Source: Phaseolus vulgaris (lineage: Eukaryota; Streptophyta; Magnoliopsida; Fabales; Fabaceae). From it: a stretch of DNA of 64,000 bases. The position numbers and the translations under genes were made by a program. Shown one piece after another: positions 11,491 to 24,010 of this stretch. Location: positions 4,993,030-5,057,029 of the forward strand of contig NC_023749.2 in NCBI RefSeq assembly GCF_000499845.2, written 5' to 3'. Position 1 is the stretch's first letter. Each line of letters begins with the position of its first letter. Below the pieces are notes generated by a model that saw nothing but the letters and a program-made list of their open reading frames with translations, did no database searches and was not told the DNA's origin.

Positions 11491-14030
11491 GAAAAAAACT
11501 CAAAGAAATTTGATAAAATGTAAAAATAATAATAAACTATAAATGTAATAACGATGTGCTATATAAAAAAATAGTGTTATATCATGATTTAGTTATTAAT
11601 TATTTAAAAAATAAATAAATTTACCATATATTAATAATCACCCATTAATTTGATTGTGAACTATAAATGGTCCAGGAAATATTTGTTAATTATATAGAAA
11701 AGGAATTATTGAAACGTGATGGATTCTAAATATGAAACACAAGGAGAAATTAAAATGGGTGACTCTCCTTACCTTATCTTTTAGCTGTTTTGTCATCTTT
11801 GAAAATAATTAATGTCTTTATTCATTTTGATGTTTCTGAAAAATTAAATTAGTGCACTACAAATCTAAAAAAGTGGGTCCCATTAACTCTTTTGTCCAGG
11901 ACAATCCTATCCTATCTATCTTCAATCATTGTCCAAATATGTCAAATAATCAATGTTAGATATTTTGAAATATTTTTAGCATAATTTAGTTGTGTTTCAA
12001 TCTCTACTATGTTAGTTTTTGTTTTGAAATTTTAAAAATGAGTATTTTGGTTGCTAAAACATAATTTTATAAATAGTATTAAACATTATTAAAAATAGAA
12101 GAAAAACATTATTAAACAACAACTTATTGTTAGATATTGCACATTAAACACATGCATTGTGTTGTGTTGAGGTGACATGTGGGGGAGACCACAAGGTACA
12201 TGCCACCTCAAATAGATTCCATACACTAATTGTACGAACCAACAAAATTGGAAAAATATCTATTTCTACACATTTATGTGGATAAAATCTATCAAAAAGA
12301 ATCTAAATGGATATATGATCACATGTAATCAGAAGAAAGTAGATATCATGGATATCAAACTTTACACAGTATAGGGTATTCATGATTTTTATTTAGATTT
12401 TTTTAATATAAGTAAACTAAAGTCAATAAAAATATTAATAATAAAATATTTTTTATGATTTAATTTTTTAAATAGTTGGATATCTTAGAGATATAATCAA
12501 TTATAATATATAAAATAAACGTAAATATCACATTTTTAATTAATTTTGTAAAATTAAATTTAACTTAATTTTTTTAATATATTTAAAAGTTTATCTTAAT
12601 TAAGATTAATTAGATATATTACGTTATAGTCAAAATTATTAAGATAAAAAATTATACACTTATATATATATATATTATAAACTTAATTTTTTATTAATAT
12701 TTTCTTATATAATTTTGTTTGATATTAAACTTTATTAAATTTGTATTTTTAAAAATATTTATGAATATATTTATATATGTAAAAAATTAAGATATTTTAA
12801 AGTAGGTATGGAAGAAAGGACAAAGTAGATAAGAGATCAGATTCTTTAAAATAAAAAAATAGAAAAAAACAAATAATGATTACCCGAACCTTTTTTTTAC
12901 TGACTCAATTTTTAATGGAATATATATGAATCACTTATTCATGGTCCTGCAGGAGACTCAATTTCATATTAAATAACGTAAAACAAATAACGGAATATAT
13001 ATGAATCACTTATTCATGGTCCTGCAGGGTATAGATATTATTGACTTGCTTCGTTGTTTTTACTTAATTTTTTTTCTGTCGATTTAGATTTTTAGATGAG
13101 AAAAAAATAATGATATTTATTAAGGTAAGAAAAGACAATTTTATGTAAATTTATTAAATTCTACTTCAAATAAAATGAGTTTTTTTTTTCTTTTCAAAAT
13201 TTCAATTAAAATATTTTATATGATCGACCAATAAAAACTTGTGTGAAGAAAAGCCTTTTAATGTATTTATTTAAGAAGCCTTTTAATCTCTAAATTTTAA
13301 AAGTACTTTTTGACCCTTTTTTGGTAAATATTAATATTACATGGCAACGTAAAACATTCCCTATTTACAATTTTTTAAAATTTAAATATAATTTTTAACA
13401 ATTTTTACATGTAAAAAATGTATTTTTTTAGAAAAAAGTGCAACTATCAGAATCTCCAACAAGCCTAGTCTACAATACCTAAATCGATGAATGTAATGAG
13501 AAGAAACTAGACAAATAATAAAGAATATTTTTTCTAGCAGATTACCACTTGAAAACATGTAGAACCATAAAGAGTGGTAGGAAAAAACTAGAGTAAAAAA
13601 ATAAAATAGTCCAATTCTAAATGTCCATAGATGGTGAAGCTGAAATCACTTCTCTATTCAGAAAAAAAATAAAAGAATAATTTCAAAAAATTAGATAAAA
13701 TTTTAAATTATATTAAAATAATTTTAGAATTTATTTTTTTAAGTCATCCTCACCAAATTAGAAAGAATTTGAATTTTACTCACTCGAATAGATTAATTGT
13801 TTCAATCGTTAGCATGTCAACTAAAAAAATTCAAAAAGGAAAAATGAAAATATATTAAAAATTTAAATTTAAAATTTTACTATGTATTTTTTTTAAATAA
13901 TTTTTTAAGTTAAAAATAAAAATATATGCTTATAAATTCTACTTATTTTGTATATTTAATCATTTTAATATTAAAAATAACAATTGTTTCAATCTCAAAT
14001 TTGTTGACATAATTTCATTAGGATAACATC
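11490..14030. other. AT-rich intergenic DNA, no gene seen
   Basis: No coding exon could be supported. The stretch is made of A/T runs with a few less AT-rich patches at 12120-12370. It contains the 37-bp direct repeat described separately. Confidence 0.6.
12917..13028. repeat. 37-bp direct repeat, two copies 75 bp apart
   Basis: The same 37 bases, containing GAATCACTTATTCATGGTCC and ending in CTGCAGG (PstI-like), occur at 12917-12953 and 12992-13028 without mismatch. A shorter GACTCAATTT word also recurs before and after the first copy, so the duplicated block was probably about 75 bp. Confidence 0.85.
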
Positions 14031-14756
14031 TAAGGTATTGTTTGTTTTTTAGTTTGAAATATGGTGTTTGGATTAGGAAGGAGAAAGGAGAAGATTTAAG
14101 GGAGTCGATTTGAAGTGATTTTAGAGAAAAGTGTAAAGAAAGTTAAGTTGTTTGGATTAAGGTATATATAGAGTGAATTGGTGGAGAAAGTTTATTGAAG
14201 TTGGTGAGTGATGTGATGTATGTAAGGAGATTTTTAATTTTTAAAAATATTAGAATGTAAATTTATAAATTTATCCTAATCTTTAAAAAGGAAAAATAAT
14301 TTTTAATAATTAAAATTTTGTATACTTATTTTTATTTATTATAAATAATTTTTATTATTATTAATTATTAGTATCTATATTTATTAGTAATATTATTAAA
14401 TATTTTTATTGCTTAAATTTATTTAATATTTAATATTTTATTTTTATTATAGATACATATAAAAAATATTTTTATAAATAAAAAAATAAAAAAATATTTT
14501 TAATATTATTATTTAATAAATTTGTTTTAATTATTATTAGATTTGTAATTATTTTTATTTTTATTATTATTGTTTATATTTTTTTTGTTATTATTTTAAA
14601 TTTTATTTCAATTACTATTATTATTTATAATTTTATTACTTTTTTATATATTATTAATATTTTAAATTTTACATATATTATATTATTTTATAATTTTTAT
14701 ATTTATATTATTAATTTATTTTCTTTTATTATTATTTATAAATACATTTAAATTAT

Positions 14757-14838
14757 TATATAAATACATCTATATTATTATTATATAAGTACATCTATAT
14801 TATTATTATATAAATACATCTATATTATTATTATATTA
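14757..14838. repeat. 25-bp tandem repeat, about three copies
   Basis: The unit TATATAAATACATCTATATT plus ATTAT is repeated with period 25. One copy carries AAGT in place of AAAT. Confidence 0.85.
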
Positions 14839-14989
14839 TATTACTTAACTTCTTCACAATTCATTGAATTTCTTCGCATTGTTGCGGGAAGTCACTTTCC
14901 TCTTCTCCCGTAAATCAATGCATTTTTTTCTTTACAATTGAACTGAAACAAATGTGATTTTTTTTTTACAGATCAGTGTCTTTCAATGT

Positions 14990-15008
14990 GAGTGAATAGT
15001 ATTCACTC
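14990..15008. repeat. Perfect 9-bp inverted repeat
   Basis: GAGTGAATA and TATTCACTC are separated by a single G. A related near-palindrome (GTGAGTATTATTCACC) and a shared GGATCCA word follow within 70 bp. Confidence 0.7.
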
Positions 15009-15309
15009 GGATCCAAATTGACCATAAGTCTCTGTCTGGATCCATGTGAGTATTATTCACCCAAATGGAAAAGAGGGTAACACTCGTGTTTGGATTGAAG
15101 AGTTTACGTTGATTTGCTTGCGCGGATTTGTGAGATGTGTACGATTTGAGTTATTCGTATATGTGAGATGAAATGCTACATGACACATTGTATATTGTCT
15201 CCTTTGTCTTTACTTTTTACACGTTCATTTTCATTTTGGTGGTGTTGTGAGGAGAGGTTAGATGGAGCCCCATGCATGAACATGTTTATGTTTAGTTTGT
15301 GGCAGGGAG

Positions 15310-15560
15310 AGGCATAGTCGATTAGTCATAGTTTGCACACACATAATCATGTTGGTTATTTTTTGAAAGGGATAATCGATTATGAAACTTCCATAATCGA
15401 TGTTGTTTAATTTTGTAGAGGGATAATTAATGTTCAAAAAGTCTCGTAAACAATTGTGCTTACTTTTTAATAGGATAATCAATTATGTCTCTTCCACAAT
15501 CGATTATGGGTTGGTTTTTAATGCCTAATCGATTATATAATGGCAACATTGATTATGTTG
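15310..15560. repeat. Cluster of AATCGATTAT-type palindromic words
   Basis: Within 250 bp, ATAATCGATTATG (15372-15384), ATAATCGATG (about 15393), CAATCGATTATG (15497-15508) and TAATCGATTATA (15526-15537) occur. There are also looser versions such as ATAATCAATTATG and ACATTGATTATG. The spacing is irregular. Confidence 0.75.
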
Positions 15561-18214
15561 TCTTTATTTGATTTATTTCATTTTCGTTTCCTTGGTGTGT
15601 TGTGTAAATCTTGTTATGAACAATGTCATAGTGGTGGATCTAACTCGATACGGTTTGGTTTTCATGAATGGTTATATTGTGGTTGTGTATGTGATTTGGT
15701 GGTTTGAAAAAATTATAAGGCTTCTTCACATTGCTTTTTGTGAGGCTTGAATTCAAGTAAATATTTTATTTGATGGAATGAAGAGGGATGCATAATTCTT
15801 TTTATAAATCTATGCATGATTTGTTTGGAATGATTTTGTGTGAAGTGATGTGTTTATTCATGAATTAGATAAAATGTTTGATTTTAGTGTTTAGGATTAG
15901 GATGTAAAAAAATAAGTTTGATTATATTGGAAATAATTTTTTAGTACTTTAAAATATTTAAATAGGACATTAAATAATTTAGAATTTAGAATATTTTTAA
16001 ACAATTATATATTTCAGATTTTTATTTAAATTGGACATTAGATAATTTCTTATTTATAATTTTAAATATTTTAAAAAAATTATATATTTCACATTTTTAT
16101 TTAAATAAGACATTAAATAATTTAGAATTTGTATTTATTTAAAATTGTGAATAATTGAAGAATTTTATTTATTTAATATTTTTATTTGTAGAACATTAAC
16201 TAATTTAAAATTTATATTTATTTTAAAATTTCAATAATTTTAGAATTTATTTATTTAAAATATGAGTAAAAAATCTATAAAATATTTTTACATAAATCTT
16301 AATGTGTTTATACATAAAAAAAAATTAATTATATTTTATTTTAACAACAAGTATACATTTGTAATCTTATGTTTTTATCTACTTAAAGAAATTATTTTAT
16401 CAATTACACCTATTATATCCTCCACGATTTTTCATAAATTTTATTTTATTTCTCACCACTTTTTCTTTTATTAAAATAACATTAATTTTTACTAATTTTT
16501 ACTTTAAATCCACTCAAATTCATTCCTTCAAATCTATTTTCAAATCCAAACACAAGTATCAAAAAATTAAGAATAGAATTAAGAATAGAAGATATATTTA
16601 GATGGATATTAATATCGACTCTTAAGGATTGTTAGATTTTTAACTGTACTATAACAATATTTAAATAAATTTAAATAAAATATCAATATATTTTATATTT
16701 TTTAATTAATTTTATAGATTAAATATTTAAACTTATTTTTAAAAGCCTACCTGACAGCTCCCATCAGTTACCAGGTAGTTCAAAGTAGACTTATCAGAGG
16801 TTAGTTTATTCTTAGTGGGCGCAAGTCATTTATCGTAACCAGCCCATGTGCAATAGGTTAGATTGGGCTCAACGGACTTCACTTTATAGGGTATTTCTTT
16901 ATGAACCTTCATAATTTTTTCTACACCTTATATTTTTAAAAATACTAAAATTATTCATTTTGAATTTTATAATTCTGGATTAAACAATCTAAAATTAAAA
17001 AAAATGTATTTTAAATTGTATAATCTAAACTAAAATATTTGTATTATGAATTTTATAATTTAAAATAATTTAGATTATAGAATCTTACAACATATATTTT
17101 GGAATATAAATTTTTTATTCTTTCAAAAATATCTTATATTTTAAATTAAAGAATCTAAAATATAATATTTTATTATGAATTGTGTATTTCTCTATATAAA
17201 TTTTGTATTCTAGAATTTGTATTTCGAAATAAATAAAAAAATAAAAAATAACTTTTAAATTTTATAATTTGAGAAGTCTCCCATATTCTTCATTTCGGAA
17301 TTAAATAAAAAATAAAAAATATCAGTAATATGATAATATCATAACATGTAACTACTTTGATAAATCCATTTATAAAAATATGAACATTAATAATTATAAA
17401 GGAAATAACTCCCAATTTCAGCATTATTATTGTTATAATCATTCAATTACTAAGGATTTGTTTATAGGAAAATTTATTTAATTAACTCTGAGTTTCTTAT
17501 TGAGGATAAACTACATTAATGCAGTTATACACTATTACATGTGAAATGGCTAATTTACAGCTATTTACATGTGAGAGTTAATGAAATAAATGCAACAAAT
17601 AAAATTTGATATGCCTCTTAACTTTATTGCAGTGCTTCATGTTGGTGATTCTGTGAACCACTACTGATACAGACAGTAATGCACACCACCAATACCATTC
17701 TTCAACCTTTTTCTGAAACCAACCAAGACAAGGCACACACATAGAGATGAAGCCAACATCACCAATGTTGCTGTGCATTGTTAACATTTGGCAGAATCTC
17801 ATTTGCACAAGCAAATAATGTGCAAACCAATACAGCACCAACCCTACTTTATTGTTCTGTAAAATTGCATTTGTTGTTTCTCTTTTGTTCTGTTACCATA
17901 GAAACAAAGAAAACACAAACCAAGATTTGTAGCAGCACATGCAGCAGCTGGACCACATTCTCAACAAAGTATTAACATATTAACACAGCCACATGCAATA
18001 CAAACAATGCTCACCCATCATGCAGTACCTTCTTTCTGTGATTTTGAGTGCACATAAAAATTATTCCAGATAACTCAAATGTGTGGAGATAGAATTTGAA
18101 AGAACTTACCAAATAAGATTTATCAGATTAAATAAGAAGTGAATCTAGACTTTGAAGTAATATCAAAGTTTATTATAAATGTATTAAAGGGATTACTTGT
18201 TTATGCATGTATAA

Positions 18215-18218
<4 letters not shown>

Positions 18219-18253
<35 letters not shown>
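18219..18253. repeat. (TA)n microsatellite
   Basis: An uninterrupted alternating TA tract of about 35 bp. Confidence 0.95.
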
Positions 18254-18257
<4 letters not shown>

Positions 18258-19601
18258 TTTTTCAAGGAAATCTTATATAATCGACTTAGATATGTCTAGA
18301 GAATTTTTTTTTCAATGTTAAATAAACTCTAACATTGCGTTTGAATGTGATTTTTTTTAGAGAATAATTTTTTTTATAAAGAATTTAAAATAGTTTTTTT
18401 AGAAGAAATATGTTTGTGTGGATATATAATTTAAAATTTAAAATTCATGTTTTTTTATTATTCTTTCTTCGTTTTTCAGTTTAATCTCAATTGAGTTATC
18501 ATCGATTTAATTTAATTTTAGTCGAAATATTATTGACTTTGTCAAAACTAACTCATCATCATCACTCTTGTTTTTCAATTTATTTTGGTTGAATGTTTCT
18601 TTAAAGTTGAAGTTAGTTGTTGTTATATTTCAATTGTCTATATTTGTTATATTTTTTTTCAACTGATGTTAGTAAAAGCTTTTTGTCAACATTAATAGTA
18701 TTCTTCAACTTATTGCCGATAAAAAAAAATGTTAAATACGACTTTTCCAGTTAACATACAAATATTATTTTCAATTGATCTCATTCAAAGTCTTTTTGTG
18801 ACTGACATTGATCAAAATATTAGTGTTGTTTCTTAATCAATATTAATAAGGATTTTTTTTCTACTAACATTTCTAAAGCTATTTTTGGATTGATGCTAAT
18901 TAGAATTTTTATTGACACTAATGAGACGATTTTTTTACTTACGTAAGTTAAAGTTTGTTAATTGACGTTAATATGAATTATTTAACGATATAAGACAAAA
19001 ATATTCATCGATTGATATTGTCAAGGTTTTACCATTAAGTATAGGTGAGATTATTTTTTAATGAACTTCAATCAATTATATTTTTTTGTTTAATTCTATA
19101 GTGATTACTACTTTTTTCAATATTTTACAAGGTTGAATTAATATTTTTGTATTTTAAATTTTAAATTTTATGATAATTAAAATACTTATTCTAAGGAATA
19201 AAAATTCAATTTAATAAATTTTAATTGTCTTACCAAGCAAAAATCTTAAAAATTTAATAATTTAGAATAAAAACAATTCAAATTTAATAAAATGTATTTA
19301 ATTTTTCTGACAAAACACGAGGTAATTTGATATTTTTCTTCCAAAATGCAACATTTTCAGAAAAAATGATCTAAAATTACTTAAATATTTAATTTATTTT
19401 TATATAATATATTCGTTTTTAATAATAAAGTAATTGTGTATTGTTTATAGTATGTATATAAATTAAAATATTACTCTTGTACTACACTATCTAATTACTA
19501 TTGTAAGTAAAGAGGAAACTTAACATTTCTCTCTCTCTATGTAAGTAATTATATTTTTATTATTATTTACTCATTGCTTTCAAGTAAAACTTAACGTTTT
19601 C

Positions 19602-19604
<3 letters not shown>

Positions 19605-19638
<34 letters not shown>
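19605..19638. repeat. (TA)n microsatellite
   Basis: An uninterrupted alternating TA tract of about 34 bp. Confidence 0.95.
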
Positions 19639-19640
<2 letters not shown>

Positions 19641-20268
19641 AGATTATTTGTATTTAGATATCAAGAAATATTTGACTCAAAATTTATATTACGTATATCA
19701 GAACTTTAATACATATACCTGTATTTATTAATAATGTTTTTGTTGTTATCAACAATATGGGTTTCGAAGGAATAAAATCAAAATTTCAAGATTTCAAGAG
19801 TAAATATAGAATTTATAACCCAAAACAAACTTTGTTTACTATTTATTAATATTAATATTTATATTTCAACAACCTTGCTAATATTATTTAATATGAAAGC
19901 TAACCAGTCTGACATGGCTTGTAATACAAAATTGCATTGTCACCTATCAGCACCAAAGAGGATGAGAGATATTTAATATTTATAATTGAGAATATAATAT
20001 TATTGAAAAGTTCATTGAAAATAATAAAAAAATTAGAAAATATTAATGTTAACGAAAAACTTCCGATAATTTATTTATTTATTTACCATTTGGAAAAGTA
20101 AAAAGGAACTGGCATGCATTATATATTTTCGAGGTATTTGATGGAACAATTTATACTTTATTGCTCTCAATTTTTTTTTATATATGGTATTATAAATACT
20201 GTTTTTTTTAAATTGAATATTTTATTTATAATACGTGCAATAAACTCAAGTATGTAAAGTTCATTAAA

Positions 20269-20270
20269 AG

Positions 20271-20296
<26 letters not shown>
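20269..20296. repeat. (TA)n microsatellite
   Basis: An alternating TA tract of about 28 bp, some 830 bp upstream of the MCTP start codon. Confidence 0.9.
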
Positions 20297-20302
<6 letters not shown>

Positions 20303-20719
20303 ACTTATTTGAAATTTCAAATCTCATCATGTTTATAAGTTTTGTCCCTCTTCAAAAAGAAAAACATTCTTCAGAGTGCCATAACCGACCAGAATCTTCG
20401 CATGTGCCACTCAGGTTCGTGTTTTAAAGTTGGTCAATTGAAAATTTAGTCTAATACTGATATTATTTTTCATTTTAGTTTCCATATTAAAATTTATAAA
20501 CAGGTCATTACTCATTATTATTTATCATACAATTAAAATTTAGATTAGATTTAATCACTTCCTAAAAAAATATTATATTTAGTTAAAATAATTGGAAGTA
20601 TTCACGTGAGTGATTACACAGGTCAGATTAACGGTTGTGATCTTATTGGACATGTTGGATGTGTCATATGTGCGTGTCTACGTGTGTTTGATATATGCAA
20701 ATTTTGGTGTACTTTTCTA

Positions 20720-21102
20720 TGTATTGGTGCAGACTTCAATGCTGCTGCTCAGTGCTTGCACCTTGAGGAAGGAAGCTACCCACACCCAGTGACATTTGAG
20801 GTATGCGAGAACTTCAAACAACACATGCAGCACTTGTTCATTCCATTTTCATTTTCACATTGTGTTTGGTTTGAGTAATTGAAGCAGGTGAATGAATTGC
20901 CGTTTCTTTCTTTGTTTTTGCTTTGCTTTACTTTAAGTCCTCATCTTGCTGTTTATCTGTGTTTCTGTGTAGTTCCGTATCCTGTGATGTTCACCTCAAG
21001 CAAGATCTGCTCATTGAAAAAAAGATCGAACAATTTGTTCATAATTTCCATGTTTTGTTTCAAATTGATGCAGTTAACTGTTGACTCTCTCTAGAGAAGA
21101 AA
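20720..21102 (+). other. Probable 5' leader with intron of the MCTP gene
   Basis: A good donor (TTTGAG|GTATGC, after 20800) and an acceptor (TTGATGCAG|, ending 21073) flank a putative 273-bp leader intron. The leader resumes at 21074, 29 bp before the ATG. An upstream acceptor-like TTGGTGCAG ending at 20730 suggests a further leader intron. This is inferred from splice signals only. Confidence 0.4.
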
Positions 21103-23430
21103 ATGCAGAGGGCACCACTTGCACATTCCCATGAATTTGCCTTGAAGGAGACTTCTCCCAACATTGGGGCAGGGGCAGTCACAAGGGACAAGCTATCATG
21201 CACCTATGACCTTGTTGAACAGATGCAGTACCTCTATGTTCGCGTGGTGAAAGCCATGGACTTACCTGCAAAAGATGTCACTGGAAGTCTTGATCCCTAT
21301 GTTGAAGTGAAGCTTGGAAACTTCAAGGGACTCACCAAGCATTTTGAGAAGAAGTCCAACCCTGAGTGGAATCAGGTCTTTGCCTTCTCGAAAGACCGGA
21401 TTCAAGCCTCAGTGTTGGAGGTTATTGTCAAAGATAAGGATGTTATTTCAGATGACTTTGTGGGTAGGTTGTGGTTTGATCTGAATGAGATCCCAAGACG
21501 TGTTCCCCCAGACAGCCCTTTGGCTCCACAGTGGTATAGACTGGAAGATCGCAAGGGTGCAAAGGGCAAAGGAGAGTTAATGCTTGCAGTTTGGATGGGG
21601 ACTCAAGCAGATGAGGCATTTCCTGATTCTTGGCACTCTGATGCCGCAACGGTTGGCTCTGAAGCAGTTGCAAACATAAGGTCAAAAGTTTACCTCTCTC
21701 CCAAGCTCTGGTATGTCAGGGTCAATGTGATTGAAGCGCAGGACTTGATTCCTAGTGACAAGAGCCGGTATCCTGAAGTTTTTGTGAAGGTTAATCTAGG
21801 GAGCCAGTTTATGAGAACTAGAGTGTCTCAAAGTAAAAACATAAATCCCATGTGGAATGAGGATTTGATGTTGGTTGCTGCGGAGCCGTTTGAGGAGCCC
21901 TTGATTCTGACCGTGGAAGACAGGCTTGGACCAAACAAAGATGAGATCCTGGGAAGGTGTGTGATCCCTTTGCACATTGTGCAACGGAGGCTGGACCATA
22001 AGCCTGTGAACACCAGGTGGTTTAATCTTGAGAAGCATATGGCTGTTGAAGGGCAGAAGGAGACCAAATTCGCAAGCAAGATACACTTGAGGGTGTGCTT
22101 GGATGGCGGGTTCCATGTGTTGGATGAGTCAACTCATTACAGTAGTGATCTAAGACCAACTGCTAAGCAGCTATGGAAGCCTAGCATTGGAATTCTAGAA
22201 GTGGGGATTATAAGTGCACTAGGTCTTATGCCAATGAAGACAAGAGATGGCAGAGGAACCACAGATGCTTATTGTGTGGCAAAATATGGGCAGAAGTGGA
22301 TCCGCACTAGGACTATTGTAGATAGCTTCACTCCGAAGTGGAATGAGCAGTACACTTGGGAAGTGTTTGATCCATGCACTGTTATTACCATAGGGGTCTT
22401 TGACAATGGTCGTGTACAAGGAGGAGGAGATAAAGCTGGTGAATCAAAGGATTCTAGGATAGGGAAGGTGAGAATTAGGCTATCCACACTTGAAGCTGAT
22501 AGAGTTTACACGCATTCATATCCTCTTTTGGTACTTCATACTTCAGGTTTGAAGAAAACAGGAGAAGTGCAATTGGCTGTGAGGTTCACAAGCTCATCTT
22601 TCATCAATATGTTGTACATGTATTCCCAGCCTATGTTGCCAAAGATGCACTACATTCATCCTTTATCTGTGATTCAGCTGGATAGTCTGAGGCATCAGGC
22701 CATGCAGATTGTATCAATGAGGTTGAGCAGAGCTGAGCCACCCCTAAGGAAAGAGGTTATAGAATACATGCTTGATGTTGATTCGCATATGTGGAGTATG
22801 AGAAGGAGCAAAGCTAATTTCTTCAGGATAATGAAAGTTCTAGGTGGTTTGATAGCCTTTGGGAAGTGGTTTGATCAGATATGCAATTGGAAAACCCCCA
22901 TCACCACCATCCTAATTCATGTCCTTTTCATAATATTGGCTCTTTACCCTGAGCTAATACTTCCCACAATCTTCTTGTACCTGTTCTTGATTGGAATCTG
23001 GAACTTCAGATGGAGGCCTAGACACCCTCCACACATGGACACTAGACTGTCTCATGCTGATGCTGCTCATCCTGATGAATTAGATGAAGAGTTTGATTCA
23101 TTCCCAACTTCTCGGTCACCGGATATTGTTAGGATGAGATATGACCGTTTAAGAAGCATTGCAGGGAGAGTCCAAAGTGTTGTAGGAGACTTAGGTACAC
23201 AAGGAGAAAGGTTCCGAAGTCTGCTAAGTTGGAGAGATCCAAGAGCTACAACACTCTTTCTGACATTCTGTCTCCTTGCTGCCATAGTTCTCTATGTTAC
23301 TCCCTTTCAAGTTGTGTCACTTTTCTTTGGCTTCTACACGCTAAGGCACCCCAGATTCCGCAGGAGACTTCCATCAGTCCCACTCAACTTCTTCAGGAGG
23401 ATGCCTGCTAGATCAGACAGCATGTTGTAG
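21103..23430 (+). CDS. MCTP3/4: MCTP/FTIP protein: three C2 domains plus PRT_C membrane anchor
   Basis: This intronless frame encodes 775 residues, the usual size of short plant multiple-C2 transmembrane proteins. C2 domains lie at about 40-150 (DVTGSLDPYVEVKLGNFKG, KSNPEWNQVFAF), 200-310 (KNINPMWNEDLMLVAAEPFE) and 360-480 (GTTDAYCVAKYGQKWIRTRT). The C-terminal PRT_C region (about 590-775) has hydrophobic stretches at about 601-650 and 715-747 and ends PLNFFRRMPARSDSML. The sequence resembles Arabidopsis FTIP3/MCTP3 and FTIP4/MCTP4, ER-anchored plasmodesmal tethers that bind anionic lipids and control trafficking of KNOX proteins or FT. The N-terminus MQRAPLAHSHEFALKETSP fits this clade, which supports the chosen ATG. 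The absence of coding introns is normal for the family. MCTP3 and MCTP4 cannot be separated by eye. Confidence 0.96.
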   Translation: MQRAPLAHSHEFALKETSPNIGAGAVTRDKLSCTYDLVEQMQYLYVRVVKAMDLPAKDVTGSLDPYVEVKLGNFKGLTKHFEKKSNPEWNQVFAFSKDRIQASVLEVIVKDKDVISDDFVGRLWFDLNEIPRRVPPDSPLAPQWYRLEDRKGAKGKGELMLAVWMGTQADEAFPDSWHSDAATVGSEAVANIRSKVYLSPKLWYVRVNVIEAQDLIPSDKSRYPEVFVKVNLGSQFMRTRVSQSKNINPMWNEDLMLVAAEPFEEPLILTVEDRLGPNKDEILGRCVIPLHIVQRRLDHKPVNTRWFNLEKHMAVEGQKETKFASKIHLRVCLDGGFHVLDESTHYSSDLRPTAKQLWKPSIGILEVGIISALGLMPMKTRDGRGTTDAYCVAKYGQKWIRTRTIVDSFTPKWNEQYTWEVFDPCTVITIGVFDNGRVQGGGDKAGESKDSRIGKVRIRLSTLEADRVYTHSYPLLVLHTSGLKKTGEVQLAVRFTSSSFINMLYMYSQPMLPKMHYIHPLSVIQLDSLRHQAMQIVSMRLSRAEPPLRKEVIEYMLDVDSHMWSMRRSKANFFRIMKVLGGLIAFGKWFDQICNWKTPITTILIHVLFIILALYPELILPTIFLYLFLIGIWNFRWRPRHPPHMDTRLSHADAAHPDELDEEFDSFPTSRSPDIVRMRYDRLRSIAGRVQSVVGDLGTQGERFRSLLSWRDPRATTLFLTFCLLAAIVLYVTPFQVVSLFFGFYTLRHPRFRRRLPSVPLNFFRRMPARSDSML

Positions 23431-24010
23431 GCACAGATGATTCAACTCTCTTCTTTCTCATGTACTTGGTTAAGACGAACCTTCATAAAGTGAGAATATT
23501 CATGATGTTGCACTTATGTTCATTTGCATTCAGTAATCAACGAATCTTCACAAGTACCAACTTTTTCTTGCCACCAGAGTAAGATAGTCCAGGTAGCTAG
23601 ATTTCCCTCTGCAAACCAAGAAAATTTCTTCAGGATTAGCTTTATCTCCTTCCCTTTTTATTCTCTTAACGATTTCTGCTACTAGTTAATGTTACTCTTT
23701 TAGAAGTATAACGTGCATGAAAAAAATACTTGTTAGAAGAGATTCTTAAATAAACTTCAAATATCTCAAAATACTAGTTCAAATACTAGTTCATACTAGT
23801 TCTTGGTTGATCGAGGAATATAAAAAACAGAACATGCATGAACAATAGAGCATGAGAATAGTGGACCTACTTGTGTAAAGTGGCATCACCGAAATGTTGA
23901 AAAATGACATGACAGCTCTGTTGTTTTGTTGCGAGTAAACTAACGTGAAATTGTACGTTTATAGTAGAAATGTCATTTTCATAAAAAAAAGGTAACAATA
24001 ATGTGGATCT
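23431..24010. other. 3' flank of the MCTP gene
   Basis: No further coding sequence is seen. The first 200 bp probably include the 3' UTR. Short repeats of ATACTAGTTC (three copies) lie near 23770-23805. Confidence 0.5.

Larger units (their letters stand above)
14035..16555. mobile_element. Candidate non-autonomous TIR element
   Basis: The left end contains TGTTTGGATTAGGAAGG (near 14069). The right end contains AAATCCAAACAC (near 16540), whose reverse complement is GTGTTTGGATTT followed by GAAAATAGATTTGAAGG. Such GTTTGGATT inverted ends are typical of abundant plant non-autonomous elements. The inside has no transposase. It has simple AT repeats, a 25-bp tandem repeat, and a cluster of AATCGATTAT palindromes. 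Exact ends and the target-site duplication were not resolved. Confidence 0.4.
16560..20600. other. Intergenic, AT-rich, no gene seen
   Basis: No exon could be supported. A less AT-rich patch at 16745-16875 and another at 17600-18020 look like remnants of something older, but no protein match was evident in any frame. Positions 18480-19080 contain degenerate TTGACATTAAT-type words. (TA)n tracts lie at 18219-18253, 19605-19638 and 20269-20296. Confidence 0.55.

Noticed and set aside
20606..20878. 90-codon ORF upstream of the MCTP gene
   Set aside because: The region looks like a spliced non-coding leader with donor and acceptor signals, and the ORF has no family resemblance.
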